Shown: positions 28,712-40,566, counted from the stretch's first letter. The stretch: DNA of 64,000 nt from Pseudomonas tritici (GCF_014268275.3 NZ_CP077084.1:2852001-2916000); one strand, 5' to 3'. Notes: a model not told the origin generated them from the letters alone. Numbers and translations are program-made.

Positions 28712-28786
28712 ATGCGCTCATTACTTCTGTGGTTCCTCGGCATTCCAATCCCGATCATTATCCTGATTGCGATCTTCGTGCACTGA
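28712..28786 (+). CDS. Conserved-looking 24-residue hydrophobic miniprotein
   Basis: MRSLLLWFLGIPIPIIILIA plus IFVH, one membrane-spanning segment with an IPIP kink, is preceded by a perfect AAGGAG site 6 bases before the ATG. It begins 19 bp after the stop of the membrane protein gene, so it is probably in the same transcript. I recall very similar short hydrophobic sequences in Pseudomonas genomes; function is unknown. It may be a membrane-protein partner. It is easily missed because of its length. Confidence 0.65.
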   Translation: MRSLLLWFLGIPIPIIILIAIFVH

Positions 28787-28810
28787 TACTGAGCCTGGCT
28801 CGGTCCCCCT

Positions 28811-28899
28811 GTGGGAGCGGGCTTGCTCGCGAAGACGGTGTGTCAGCTACTCATGGGGTGACTGATACACCGCCTTCGCGAGCAAGCCCGCTCCCACAT
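28811..28899. repeat. REP pair (BIME) overlapping the 3' end of the MFS gene
   Basis: GTGGGAGCGGGCTTGCTCGCGAAG and its inverted copy flank about 40 bp with GTGTATCAG-type inner pairing. The right unit is read as coding sequence by the MFS gene. Confidence 0.9.
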
Positions 28900-30080
28900 T
28901 TGGTTGTGCGCAGTGTCAGCCAGCTTGCCACCAGCAACACGCTCGCCACCGCTGTCATGATCACCAAAGGTCCTGACGTACCATCTGACAACAAGCCAGT
29001 TGCCCAACTGCTTACCGCTGTCAGGAACATCTGGGTAAAAAAGAACAGCCCCGATGCTGTCCCGGCAATCGCGCCATACGGCTGCAAAACCGAGAGCTGA
29101 CAGGCCGGAATCACCATCCCCACCGACACCATGATCACCACCATCGGCAGCACAATCGCCAGCCATTCCCCTGGCAGTGTGGTTGTAGCGACCGCGAGCA
29201 CGACACTGCCAAGCACGTTCAGGCCTATCGCTGCGGCGATCAAACGGTCTGGTTCAAAGCGCAGCACCAGCCGCCGAAACAGATTCGCGCCCAGCATGTA
29301 GCCGCTGATCGTGGCAGCGAATACCAGTGCATAAGCCGTGGCAGACAACTGGAAGCCCCGTTGCAACAGCGCCGAAGACTCACTGATAAACGGAAAGTAC
29401 GTGCTGTAGACGCAGCCAATCGCCAGGGAATAGCGCAGGAAATGACGGTCACGCAAAAGCTGCCCGTAGAGGCGCAGCAAACCACTCGGTGGTGCCGCGG
29501 CGACTTGCGGCGGACGGGTTTCAGGCAGGCGGCGATACACCACTACGTACAGCAGTGCGCCAATCATCGCCAGCAACACAAATAGCCCGCGCCAGTTGAC
29601 GACGGGCAACAGCACGCTGCCCAGCACCGGCGCGGCCATCGGCGAAACGGCCATGGCCATGGAGATCAAACCGAGCAAGCGCGCCTGTTCGTCGCGGTCG
29701 AAGTAATCGCGCACGATCACCCGGCCGATCACCGTGGTGCAGCAGCCACCCAATGCCTGGAACAGGCGGACGATGATCAGCACGGTGATGCTGTCAGCCA
29801 GGGCGCAAGCCACTGTGGCCACGACGTACAAAAACAGCCCGGCCAATAGCACCGGACGCCTGCCGAAGCGGTCGGTGAGCGGGCCGCTGACCAGCAGGGA
29901 AATCGCCGAGCCCAGCGTGTAGAACGTCAGGGTCAGTTGTAACTGGCTGTCGCTGGTCTGGAAGTAGTCGGCCATGGCGGGCAAGGCTGGCAGGTGCATG
30001 TCCAGCGTAATACGGGGCAGGGCGATGAGGACGGTCAGCAGCACCAGCCAGAACCCGGTAGAGAGGGCGCGTTGAGTCAT
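28851..30080 (-). CDS. Bcr/CflA-type MFS drug exporter with REP-derived C-terminus
   Basis: A 409-residue inner-membrane transporter with about 12 hydrophobic helices. The Bcr/CflA signature is clear (ALPRITLDMHLPALPAMADYF, SLLVSGPLTDRFGRRPVLLAG with the MFS motif A, and RLFQALGGCCTTVIGRVIVRDYF). It would export toxic compounds by proton antiport. The last residues, [16 protein letters not shown], are translated from the REP element that follows the gene, so the native stop has been replaced. The MocR regulator gene is divergent, with a 16-bp palindrome between them, which may control one or both. Confidence 0.87.
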   Translation of the reverse strand: MTQRALSTGFWLVLLTVLIALPRITLDMHLPALPAMADYFQTSDSQLQLTLTFYTLGSAISLLVSGPLTDRFGRRPVLLAGLFLYVVATVACALADSITVLIIVRLFQALGGCCTTVIGRVIVRDYFDRDEQARLLGLISMAMAVSPMAAPVLGSVLLPVVNWRGLFVLLAMIGALLYVVVYRRLPETRPPQVAAAPPSGLLRLYGQLLRDRHFLRYSLAIGCVYSTYFPFISESSALLQRGFQLSATAYALVFAATISGYMLGANLFRRLVLRFEPDRLIAAAIGLNVLGSVVLAVATTTLPGEWLAIVLPMVVIMVSVGMVIPACQLSVLQPYGAIAGTASGLFFFTQMFLTAVSSWATGLLSDGTSGPLVIMTAVASVLLVASWLTLRTTKCGSGLAREGGVSVTP

Positions 30081-30101
30081 TGGACGTCTCGATGCAAGAG
30101 G

Positions 30102-30117
30102 TAGAGCCCGGACTCTA
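30102..30117. promoter_or_regulatory. Palindrome TAGAGCCCGGACTCTA in the MFS/MocR divergent region
   Basis: A 16-bp near-perfect palindrome (TAGAG…CTCTA) lies 22 bp upstream of the MFS start and 55 bp upstream of the MocR start. This is a plausible operator; the binding protein is unknown. Confidence 0.4.
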
Positions 30118-30172
30118 GCGGCTTTGTGGTTTAATCCTCAGGGCCACTAATGCCTTGATGGATAGGACCACT

Positions 30173-31585
30173 ATGAGCCGGGGAAAAACCGCATCCGCCC
30201 TCGACCTGCCGCGCCCGGATACGCTGGACGCGGGCAAGCAGCAAGGCGCTTACGAAGCCCTGCGCGGGGCGATCCTGAACCGGCAGTTGCCCGCCGGGAG
30301 CCGCTTGCCCTCCACGCGCAGCCTGGCCGAGCGCTGGTTGGTATCCCGTGGCACGCTGGAGGCGGCGTTTGACCGCCTGCACAGCGAAGGCTACGTGCAG
30401 CGGGTGGCGGGGTCTGGTACGCGGGTGTGCGCGGTGATCCCGGAACAATTCATTGCAGCACCTTTAGCCAGGGAAATCCCACGGCGCCGTGTGGAGCCTG
30501 ATCAGCCGGATGCGGGCGTGCAGAGCCATGTGCCCTTCGTTGCGCGGCGTCCGGATGCCAGCCTGTTTGATCTGAAAACCTGGGCCCGCTGCATCTCCCG
30601 TGGGTTGCTGACGGTAGGCCCGGGTGTGCTGGAAGCGGCGCACCCGGCCGGTCTGCCCGAGCTGCGCGCGCAGATTGCCGATTACCTGCGCAGCTATCGC
30701 GGTATGCAATGCGAGGCCGATGAGGTGATCGTCACCACCGGCATCCGCCATGCCCTTGACCTGATTGCGCGCAGCGTGCTCAAGCCGGGTGACACGGCCT
30801 GTGTCGAAGACCCCGGTTATCTGCCGGCACGCCGTTTGTTCGCCCTGGCGGGGGCGCACATCCACGCAATTCCCGTCACTGCCGACGGCCTCGACACTGC
30901 CCAACTGCCCGAGACGGCGCGTCTGGCCTATGTCACGCCCGCCCACCAGGCGCCATTGGGCATGACGTTGTCGGTGTCCCGTCGCCTGGCGCTGTTGGAC
31001 TGGGCCGCCCGCGCCGACGCCTGGGTGGTCGAAGACGATTACGACAGTGAATACAACTACAACACCGCGCCGCTGGCCGCGCTTAAATCCCTGGATTCGG
31101 GCGACCGTGTGATCTATTGCGGCAGCTTCAACAAGAACCTGTTCCCCGGTTTGCGCGTGGGCTTCATGGTGGTGCCCAACGTGCTGCGCCGCTCGTTGTT
31201 GCGTACCTTGCAACTCACCGGGCACTCGGTGGGGGCCAGTGATCAACTGGGGTTGGTGGAGTTTCTGCGCAGTGGCGCGTTTGTGCGTCACCTGCGTGCC
31301 TCGCGGCAGGCTTATCAGGCACGGCGCGATGCGCTGCTGGAATGCCTGGGTGGGCGCTGCACCGTCAGCGGGCAGCAGGCAGGATTGCACTTTGTGTTGT
31401 GGCTGCCGGAAGGTGTCGAAGAGGGGGATTTCTGTCGCCGTGCCGCTGCAGTCGGGTTGACGCTACAACCGCTGGGCAAGTTCTGTCATGCGCTGACATT
31501 GCCGCCGGCGGTGATCATCGGCTACACCGCGTTGACCCTGGCGCAGATCCGCTTTCACGGCCGCGCGTTGGCGCAGTTGGTGTAG
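30173..31585 (+). CDS. MocR/GntR regulator with aminotransferase-like domain
   Basis: About 470 residues. The N-terminus is a GntR winged helix (GAYEALRGAILNRQLPAGSRLPSTRSLAERWLVSRGTLEAAFDRLHSEGY). The rest is a fold-type I aminotransferase domain (EVIVTTGIRHALDLIARSVLKPGD, VEDDYDSEYNY with the PLP-contacting Asp/Tyr, and the PLP lysine in YCGSFNKNLFPGLRVGF). MocR proteins use PLP as cofactor or ligand and regulate vitamin B6 or amine metabolism. ATG 30173 has AGGA at a suitable distance; an ATG at 30158 is an alternative. It is divergent from an MFS exporter. Confidence 0.88.
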   Translation: MSRGKTASALDLPRPDTLDAGKQQGAYEALRGAILNRQLPAGSRLPSTRSLAERWLVSRGTLEAAFDRLHSEGYVQRVAGSGTRVCAVIPEQFIAAPLAREIPRRRVEPDQPDAGVQSHVPFVARRPDASLFDLKTWARCISRGLLTVGPGVLEAAHPAGLPELRAQIADYLRSYRGMQCEADEVIVTTGIRHALDLIARSVLKPGDTACVEDPGYLPARRLFALAGAHIHAIPVTADGLDTAQLPETARLAYVTPAHQAPLGMTLSVSRRLALLDWAARADAWVVEDDYDSEYNYNTAPLAALKSLDSGDRVIYCGSFNKNLFPGLRVGFMVVPNVLRRSLLRTLQLTGHSVGASDQLGLVEFLRSGAFVRHLRASRQAYQARRDALLECLGGRCTVSGQQAGLHFVLWLPEGVEEGDFCRRAAAVGLTLQPLGKFCHALTLPPAVIIGYTALTLAQIRFHGRALAQLV

Positions 31586-31591
31586 GCGCGG

Positions 31592-32500
31592 TCAGTCGTC
31601 GAAGCCGACCTGCTCATGTATCTCGTCCACCTTCAATTCCAACCGATACGCCACCGCAATAAACAATGCCTGGCACAGGCACAACGTGGCGCTCAACGAA
31701 CGAAACGCAAACGACGAGCCCTCATTCACCAACAGCACCGCGTTCGCCCGCTTGGCCAGGGGCGACAGGTTGCTGTCGGTGATAATCAACGTCTTGGCCT
31801 GATGATGCTGGGCAATCCGCAGGCAATGCTGGGTCTCTTTGCCGTAGGGCGAGAAGCTGATTGCAATCACCAGGTCATTGGCGCGTACGCTGCGCATCTG
31901 CTCGCGGTAGCTGCCGCCCAGGCCCGAGATCAGGTGGATGCGCTTGTTGGTGTGCTGCAGGTTGTAGACCAGGTAATCGGCCACCGCAAACGAGCGGCGC
32001 ACGCCGACCACGTAGATGTTGTCGGCGTTGACCACCAGGTCCACGGCCTTGTCGAATGCCACGTCATCGAGTTCCAGCCCCAGGCGCTCGATGCCGGAGA
32101 GGGTAGCGTTGACGCACTCACGCGCCAGGTCGCCGCCGCTGGCCTTCTGCGACTTGTTGGCGATCATGCTGCGGATGCGCTGCTGGTAGTTCTGCACCGG
32201 GGTGGTCTTGTGGGTGTAGGCCTCGCGAAACAGCGCCTGCATCTCACTGAAACCGCTGAAACCGAAACGCTGGGAAAACCGCACGATCGCCGACGGGTGC
32301 ACTTCGCACTCGCGGGCGATGTCGCTGATGCGGTCGACCATGATCCGGTCGCTTTGCTGGCTCATGTAGCTGGCGATGCGTTTGAGTTGGCGTGGCAGGC
32401 TTTCGTATTCGTCGGTGATCAGCTGCAACAGGCGTTCGGCATTGATCGGAGGGCTGGCGGGCGTTTCTTCCAGGGGGGTCTCATGATCGGTGCGGGACAT
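31592..32500 (-). CDS. iolR: RpiR family regulator, probable inositol repressor
   Basis: A 302-residue RpiR/MurR-type regulator. The N-terminal helix-turn-helix (residues 25-100) shows LPRQLKRIASYMSQQSDRIMVDRISDIARECEVHPSAIVRFSQRFGFSGFSEMQ; the C-terminal SIS domain (about 150-290) shows ADNIYVVGVRRSFAVADYLVYNL and NDLVIAISFSPYGKET, a sugar-phosphate binding fold. ATG 32500 is chosen at MSRTDHE; an upstream ATG would add 22 residues. It is divergent from iolC, with 283 bp between them containing a 16-bp palindrome that recurs before the ABC genes. The naming rests on context; it is not the DeoR-type IolR of Bacillus. Confidence 0.83.
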   Translation of the reverse strand: MSRTDHETPLEETPASPPINAERLLQLITDEYESLPRQLKRIASYMSQQSDRIMVDRISDIARECEVHPSAIVRFSQRFGFSGFSEMQALFREAYTHKTTPVQNYQQRIRSMIANKSQKASGGDLARECVNATLSGIERLGLELDDVAFDKAVDLVVNADNIYVVGVRRSFAVADYLVYNLQHTNKRIHLISGLGGSYREQMRSVRANDLVIAISFSPYGKETQHCLRIAQHHQAKTLIITDSNLSPLAKRANAVLLVNEGSSFAFRSLSATLCLCQALFIAVAYRLELKVDEIHEQVGFDD

Positions 32501-32644
32501 GGGCAATCCTTCTGACGGTTCTTCTGATGCGCTGATAAGTGGCGCAAGTCTACAGGGTAGGCGCAAAAAAATACCTGCGCATCACGGCCACCGTGGCCTG
32601 CTTAAACGAGGCAGTCTCGCTGGGCTGCCCCTGTGCAAGCTTAA

Positions 32645-32688
32645 TGGAAAAAATATTCCAATGAAAAAATATCTAGAATAAATATTGA
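32645..32688. promoter_or_regulatory. Two-box operator candidate upstream of iolC
   Basis: Box 1 TGGAAAAAATATTCCA (32645-32660) is a near-perfect palindrome; box 2 TAGAATAAATATTGA (32674-32688) follows after 13 bp. Both boxes recur in reversed order with the same spacing at 41715-41758 before the ABC transporter. The TGGAA…TTCCA form fits what is known of RpiR-family sites (inverted GGAA-type half-sites), so the adjacent regulator is the likely binder. Confidence 0.65.
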
Positions 32689-32783
32689 TTGGCGTCGCCG
32701 GACGTTCTAGTCTGCTCCCACCAAGAGCGTTTGCCGCCACCACGACGGCACAACGCAGGCTGATAAAAATAACAGGAGCCAGC

Positions 32784-34721
32784 ATGGGCCAGACTCGTTT
32801 TGCCAGTGGGCGTCAATTGGATTTGATTTGCCTCGGGCGCCTGGGCGTCGACCTCTATGCACAACAAGTCGGTGCACGGCTTGAGGACGTGTCCAGCTTT
32901 GCCAAATACCTCGGCGGTTCTTCTGCCAATATCGCCTTTGGCACCGCACGGTTGGGCCTCAAATCGGCGATGTTGAGCCGGGTGGGCGATGACCACATGG
33001 GCCGTTTCCTGCTGGAATCCCTGGCCCGCGAAGGTTGCGATGTCAGCGCCATCAAGGTCGACCCTGAGCGCCTGACCGCCCTGGTGCTACTCGGCCTCAA
33101 GGACCGCGAAACCTTCCCCCTGGTGTTCTACCGCGAAAACTGCGCCGACATGGCCCTGCGCGCCGAGGACATCAGTGAAGCCTTTATTGCCTCCAGCAAG
33201 GCGCTGTTGATCACCGGCACGCATTTCTCCACCGACGGCGTGTACAAGGCCAGCATCCAGGCGCTGGACTACGCGGCCAAGCACAACGTCAAGCGCGTGC
33301 TGGATATCGACTACCGCCCAGTGCTGTGGGGCCTGGCGGGCAAGGCGGATGGAGAGACGCGGTTTGTCGCCGACCAGAACGTCAGCCAGCATGTGCAGAA
33401 AATCCTGCCGCGCTTCGACTTGATCGTCGGTACCGAAGAAGAATTCCTCATCGCGGGTGGCAGTGAAGATTTGCTCACCGCACTGCGTAAAGTCCGCGAG
33501 CTGACACCGGCGACCCTGGTGGTCAAGCTCGGCCCGCAGGGTTGCACGGTGATTCACGGCGCCATCCCCGCGCGACTGGAAGACGGCGCCATCTACCCCG
33601 GTGTGCGCGTTGAAGTGCTTAACGTGCTCGGTGCTGGCGATGCATTTATGTCGGGCTTCCTCAGCGGCTGGATCAATGACGCCAGCGATGAGCGCTGCAG
33701 CCAGTTGGCCAATGCCTGCGGCGGGCTTGTGGTATCGCGCCACGCCTGCGCACCGGCCATGCCGACGCCTGCCGAGCTTGAGTACCTGTTCAACAGCCCG
33801 GTGCCGATCACCCGGCCAGATCAAGACGTCACCTTGCAACGCCTGCACCGCGTCTCGGTGCCGCGCAAGGCCTGGAAGCAACTGTTCGTGTTTGCTTTCG
33901 ACCATCGTTGGCAGTTGGTGGACCTGGCGCAAAAAGGTGGCCAGGACCCAACGCGCATCAGCGATATCAAGCAGCTGTTTATCCAGGCCATCGAACGCGT
34001 CGAGAAAAAGCTCGCCGAGCAAGGCATAGATGCCGATGTGGGCCTGCTGGCCGACCAACGCTTCGGCCAGGACGCCCTTAATGCGGCCAGCGGCCGTGGC
34101 TGGTGGATCGCACGCCCGGTGGAGGTGCAGAACTCGCGCCCACTGGCGTTCGAGCACGGCCGCTCGATTGGCAGCAACCTGATCGCTTGGCCTCAGGAGC
34201 AGATCATCAAGTGCCTCGTGCAATTCCACCCCGACGACGAGCCGTTGCTGCGCCTGGAACAGGAAGCCCAACTCAAGGCGGTGTACGAGGCATCTATTGT
34301 CAGTGGCCATGAATTGTTGCTGGAAGTCATCCCGCCCAAGGACCACCCGTCCACTTACCCGGACGTGCTCTATCGCAGCCTCAAGCGCTTGTACAACCTG
34401 GGTATCTACCCGGCGTGGTGGAAGATCGAGGCGCAGTCGGCCGAGGACTGGAAGAAGCTTGACGAACTGATCCAGGACCGCGACCCGTACTGCCGTGGCG
34501 TGGTGCTGCTGGGCCTGAATGCCTCGGCCGAATTTCTCGCCGATGGCTTCCAGCAAGCCCGCCTGAGCACCACCTGCCGAGGTTTTGCCGTGGGCCGCAC
34601 GATCTTCCAGGAGCCGAGCCGGGCGTGGATGGCGGGGGAGATTGATGATGAGGTTTTGATTCAGCAAGTACAGGCCACGTTTGAACAGCTGATCAATGCC
34701 TGGCGAAGTGCCCGAACCTAA
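32784..34721 (+). CDS. iolC: Bifunctional 5-dehydro-2-deoxygluconokinase / DUF2090 protein
   Basis: A 645-residue fusion. Residues 10-330 are a PfkB sugar kinase (GRLGVDLYAQQVG, YLGGSSANIAFGTARLG, and the catalytic GAGDAF in NVLGAGDAFMSGFL) that phosphorylates 5-dehydro-2-deoxygluconate. Residues 345-645 are DUF2090 (KQLFVFAFDHRWQLVDLA, LLADQRFGQDALNAASGRGWWIARPVE), a class I aldolase-like TIM barrel thought to do the IolJ step, cleaving the phosphorylated product; no separate iolJ is present here. ATG 32784 has AGGAG upstream. First gene of the inositol operon; a REP pair separates it from iolE. Confidence 0.92.
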   Translation: MGQTRFASGRQLDLICLGRLGVDLYAQQVGARLEDVSSFAKYLGGSSANIAFGTARLGLKSAMLSRVGDDHMGRFLLESLAREGCDVSAIKVDPERLTALVLLGLKDRETFPLVFYRENCADMALRAEDISEAFIASSKALLITGTHFSTDGVYKASIQALDYAAKHNVKRVLDIDYRPVLWGLAGKADGETRFVADQNVSQHVQKILPRFDLIVGTEEEFLIAGGSEDLLTALRKVRELTPATLVVKLGPQGCTVIHGAIPARLEDGAIYPGVRVEVLNVLGAGDAFMSGFLSGWINDASDERCSQLANACGGLVVSRHACAPAMPTPAELEYLFNSPVPITRPDQDVTLQRLHRVSVPRKAWKQLFVFAFDHRWQLVDLAQKGGQDPTRISDIKQLFIQAIERVEKKLAEQGIDADVGLLADQRFGQDALNAASGRGWWIARPVEVQNSRPLAFEHGRSIGSNLIAWPQEQIIKCLVQFHPDDEPLLRLEQEAQLKAVYEASIVSGHELLLEVIPPKDHPSTYPDVLYRSLKRLYNLGIYPAWWKIEAQSAEDWKKLDELIQDRDPYCRGVVLLGLNASAEFLADGFQQARLSTTCRGFAVGRTIFQEPSRAWMAGEIDDEVLIQQVQATFEQLINAWRSART

Positions 34722-34752
34722 ACACGCTTCTCGAATGTGGAATGCAGTCAAA

Positions 34753-34842
34753 TGTGGGAGCGGGCTTGCTCGCGAATGCGGTGGTTCAGTTACAGAAGTG
34801 TTGCCTGACAGACCGCATTCGCGAGCAAGCCCGCTCCCACAT
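34753..34842. repeat. REP pair (BIME) between iolC and iolE
   Basis: TGTGGGAGCGGGCTTGCTCG and its inverted copy flank GAATGCGGT / ACCGCATTC inner pairing. Similar units lie at 37438 and 40567 in the same cluster. Confidence 0.92.
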
Positions 34843-34887
34843 AAAGCAGATCCCGGTGATCTCTAGATAAAAACAAAAGGTGCAGCC

Positions 34888-35796
34888 ATGCCCGCAATCC
34901 GAATTGGCATCAACCCGATTTCCTGGAGCAACGACGACCTCCCAGCTCTGGGCGGCGAAACGCCCCTGAGCACCGCCTTGAGCGAAGGCAAGGAAATCGG
35001 TTACGAAGGCTTCGAACTCAACGGCAAATTCCCCAAGGACGCCAAAGGCGTCGGCGATGTGCTGCGTCCTTATGACCTGGCACTGGTCTCCGGCTGGTAC
35101 TCGAGCCGGCTGGCCCGGCGTTCAGTGGCCGAAGAAATCGAGGCCATCGCCGGCCATGTCGAGTTGCTCAAGCAAAACGGTGCCAGTGTATTGGTCTACG
35201 GCGAAGTCGCCGATTCGATCCAGGGTTCGCGCATCCGCCTGATCGAGCGCCCGCGCTTTCACAGCGAACAGGCCTGGCAGGATTATGCCGACAAGCTCAC
35301 CGAACTGGCGCGCTTCACCCTGTCCCAAGGCGTGCGCCTGGCGTACCACCACCATATGGGCGCCTACGTCGAATCCGCGGAAGACATCGACCAGTTGATG
35401 AAGCGAACGGGCCCGGAAGTCGGCCTGCTGTTCGATTCGGGCCACTGCTACATGGGCGGCGGCGAACCAGTGGAGGTGCTGCGTAAACACATCGACCGCA
35501 TTTGCCACGTGCATTTCAAGGACGTGCGCAAGCCTGTGGTGCAACTGGCGCGTAACCAGATGTGGAGTTTTCCCGACTGCATCGTCAACGGCACCTTCAC
35601 CGTGCCCGGCGACGGTGACATCGACTTCGCCGAATTGCTCGATGAGTTGCTGGCCGCGAACTATGAAGGCTGGCTGGTTGTGGAGGCCGAGCAGGACCCG
35701 GCTGTGGCGCCCAGCTATATCTATGCGAAAAAAGGATACGACACCCTACGTGCTCTGCTGAGTGATGCCCTGCTGAATGAGAGGACTGCAAAATGA
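34888..35796 (+). CDS. iolE: Myo-inosose-2 dehydratase
   Basis: A 302-residue TIM-barrel protein of the xylose isomerase-like/AP endonuclease 2 superfamily. The start IRIGINPISWSNDDLPALGGETPLSTALSEGKEIGYEGFELNGKFP is diagnostic of IolE; metal-binding and catalytic regions include RLAYHHHMGAYVES, LLFDSGHCYMGG, ICHVHFKD and WLVVEAEQDP. It converts 2-keto-myo-inositol to the trihydroxy-cyclohexanedione used by IolD, with Mn or Co. Its stop overlaps the iolB ATG (ATGA at 35793-35796), so the two are coupled. Confidence 0.94.
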   Translation: MPAIRIGINPISWSNDDLPALGGETPLSTALSEGKEIGYEGFELNGKFPKDAKGVGDVLRPYDLALVSGWYSSRLARRSVAEEIEAIAGHVELLKQNGASVLVYGEVADSIQGSRIRLIERPRFHSEQAWQDYADKLTELARFTLSQGVRLAYHHHMGAYVESAEDIDQLMKRTGPEVGLLFDSGHCYMGGGEPVEVLRKHIDRICHVHFKDVRKPVVQLARNQMWSFPDCIVNGTFTVPGDGDIDFAELLDELLAANYEGWLVVEAEQDPAVAPSYIYAKKGYDTLRALLSDALLNERTAK

Positions 35797-36581
35797 GCTT
35801 GTTGGTCAAGAGCAGCAAACGCGGACAAACCATGGTCGCGCTGGAAGCGGGGCGCCTGGAGTACGTGGGCTTTTCCGCTTACCGCCTGAGCCTGGGCGAA
35901 ACCCTGCCGGTCAGCGCCGGTGATCAAGAGCTGTGCTTGGTACTGCTCAGCGGTCGCGTGAACATTGAAGGCGAAGGCTTCAACTGGCAGAACCTGGGGG
36001 ATCGCCAGTCGGTGTTTGAAGACAAATCCCCCTTCGCCGCCTACCTGCCACCGGGTACCGATGCCCAGGTCACTGCGTTGAGCGATGTACAGATTGCCGT
36101 CTGCGCCGCGCCGGGGGCGGACGGCTACGAGCCGCGCCTGATCCGCCCGGAAGACTGCAAACGCAGCGTGCGCGGCAAAGGGGCCAACACCCGCTATGTG
36201 TGCGACATCCTGCCCGACAGCGAGCCGGCCCATTCACTGCTGGTGGTGGAGGTACGCACGCCGTCCGGGCATTCGTCGAGCTACCCGCCGCACAAGCACG
36301 ACACCGACGACCTGCCGCACCAGAGCTTTCTTGAAGAGACCTACTACCACCAGATCAACCCGCCCCAGGGCTTTGTGTTCCAGCGCGTCTACACCGACGA
36401 TCGCAGCATTGACCAGGCCATGGCCGTGGAAAACAGCGACCTGGTGGTGGTGCCCAAGGGTTACCACCCGGTCAGTGTGCCGTATGGCTACGAATCGTAT
36501 TACCTGAACGTGATGGCCGGCCCCAAGCGCGCCTGGCATTTCCATAACGACCCACAGCACAGCTGGCTGCTGGACCTCTAA
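35793..36581 (+). CDS. iolB: 5-deoxy-glucuronate isomerase
   Basis: A 262-residue cupin protein of the KduI/IolB family. Two beta-barrel halves are visible; the metal-binding region is in SSYPPHKHDTDDLPHQSFLEETYYHQINP (two His and a Glu) with a later His in HPVSVPYGYESYYLNVMAGPKRAWHFHNDPQHSWL. It isomerises 5-deoxy-D-glucuronate from IolD to 5-dehydro-2-deoxygluconate for IolC. It is coupled to iolE through ATGA and followed 23 bp later by iolI with GGAG upstream of that start. Confidence 0.94.
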   Translation: MSLLVKSSKRGQTMVALEAGRLEYVGFSAYRLSLGETLPVSAGDQELCLVLLSGRVNIEGEGFNWQNLGDRQSVFEDKSPFAAYLPPGTDAQVTALSDVQIAVCAAPGADGYEPRLIRPEDCKRSVRGKGANTRYVCDILPDSEPAHSLLVVEVRTPSGHSSSYPPHKHDTDDLPHQSFLEETYYHQINPPQGFVFQRVYTDDRSIDQAMAVENSDLVVVPKGYHPVSVPYGYESYYLNVMAGPKRAWHFHNDPQHSWLLDL

Positions 36582-36604
36582 GCGGTTTTGGACGGAGAAC
36601 AACA

Positions 36605-37426
36605 ATGAAGTCGCCTTTACGTTTTGCCCTTAACCGCATGGTCGCCCCCAACCTGTCCCTGCCGGACTTCATCCAGTTGGCCGCAGCGCTCAAGTGCGAT
36701 GCCATCGAGATCCGCAATGACCTTGCGGACAAGCAAATCGAATTCGGCACCCCGGCCAGCCGCGTGCGCGAGTTGTGCGCAGCGCAGGGCATCCAGGTGC
36801 TGTCGATCAACGCGCTGTACCCCTTTGACGTGTGGAACGAGGAGCGTCGCGCCCAAGCGATCCAGCTCGCCACCTATGCCCGCGAGTGCGGCGCCCAGGG
36901 CCTGGTGATGTGCCCGTTCAACGAGCGAGGCGATACGCGCAACGAAGCGCAGCGTGCCGCCGGGTTGCGCACGGCCTTGAGCGAGCTGGCGCCGATCCTG
37001 CGTGAATACGGGATTCTCGGTTTTATCGAACCCCTGGGCTTTGAGGAATGTGCGCTACGCCGCAAGCGCGTGGCGGTGGATGCGATCCAGTCCATTGGCG
37101 GCCTGGATGTGTTCCGCCTGGTGCACGACACCTTCCATCATCACTTGGCCAGCGAACATGAGTTCTTCCCCGAATTGACCGGGCTGGTGCATATCTCCGG
37201 CGTGGAAGATGCCGAGGCGCCGCTCAATTCGATTCGTGACGGCCACCGCGTGTTGGTGGGCGAGGGTGACATCCTTGGTAACGCGGCGCAGATCGACACG
37301 CTGCTCAGCACGGGATACAGCGGCTATTTGTCGTTTGAGCCGTTTGCCGAGAGCGTGCATGAACTGGCGGATATACAACAGGCGTTGGGCGCGAGCATTG
37401 CCCATCTGAACAAATCCCGGAACTGA
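36605..37426 (+). CDS. iolI: IolI-like inosose isomerase (TIM barrel)
   Basis: A 273-residue xylose-isomerase-like TIM-barrel protein. The FALNRMVAPNLSLPDFIQLAAALKCDAIEIRNDL start and the metal-binding strands GFIEPLGFEECALRRK, RLVHDTFHHHL, GLVHISGVED and GYLSFEPFAESV match the IolI group, which interconverts keto-inositol isomers (2-keto-myo- to 1-keto-D-chiro-inositol in Bacillus). It would let the pathway take chiro-inositol as well. It lies between iolB and iolD in the operon and is followed by a REP pair. The isomerase role is inferred from family and context. Confidence 0.85.
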   Translation: MKSPLRFALNRMVAPNLSLPDFIQLAAALKCDAIEIRNDLADKQIEFGTPASRVRELCAAQGIQVLSINALYPFDVWNEERRAQAIQLATYARECGAQGLVMCPFNERGDTRNEAQRAAGLRTALSELAPILREYGILGFIEPLGFEECALRRKRVAVDAIQSIGGLDVFRLVHDTFHHHLASEHEFFPELTGLVHISGVEDAEAPLNSIRDGHRVLVGEGDILGNAAQIDTLLSTGYSGYLSFEPFAESVHELADIQQALGASIAHLNKSRN

Positions 37427-37437
37427 CAGCGGATAAC

Positions 37438-37528
37438 GTGTGGGAGCGGGCTTGCTCGCGAAGGCGGTGGACCAGTAAGTAAATCCGGTGACTGACACAC
37501 CGCATTCGCGAGCAAGCCCGCTCCCACA
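37438..37528. repeat. REP pair (BIME) between iolI and iolD
   Basis: GTGTGGGAGCGGGCTTGCTCGCGAAGGCGGTG and its inverted relative flank about 30 bp; the inner pairing differs by one base (AAGGCGG versus CCGCATT). Confidence 0.92.
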
Positions 37529-37575
37529 TGGGATCACTGTTGATCGAAAGATTTGCATTCATTCAAGGTGCGAAC

Positions 37576-40537
<2,962 letters not shown>

Positions 40538-40566
40538 CCGCGATCCCACAGATGGAATGCAGTCAG

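Noticed and set aside
33087..34751. Long minus-strand ORF opposite iolC (and similar ones opposite iolD and the ABC ATPase)
   Set aside because: High-GC shadow frames; composition is Gln/His/Arg-rich with no family features, while the plus strand encodes clear enzymes.
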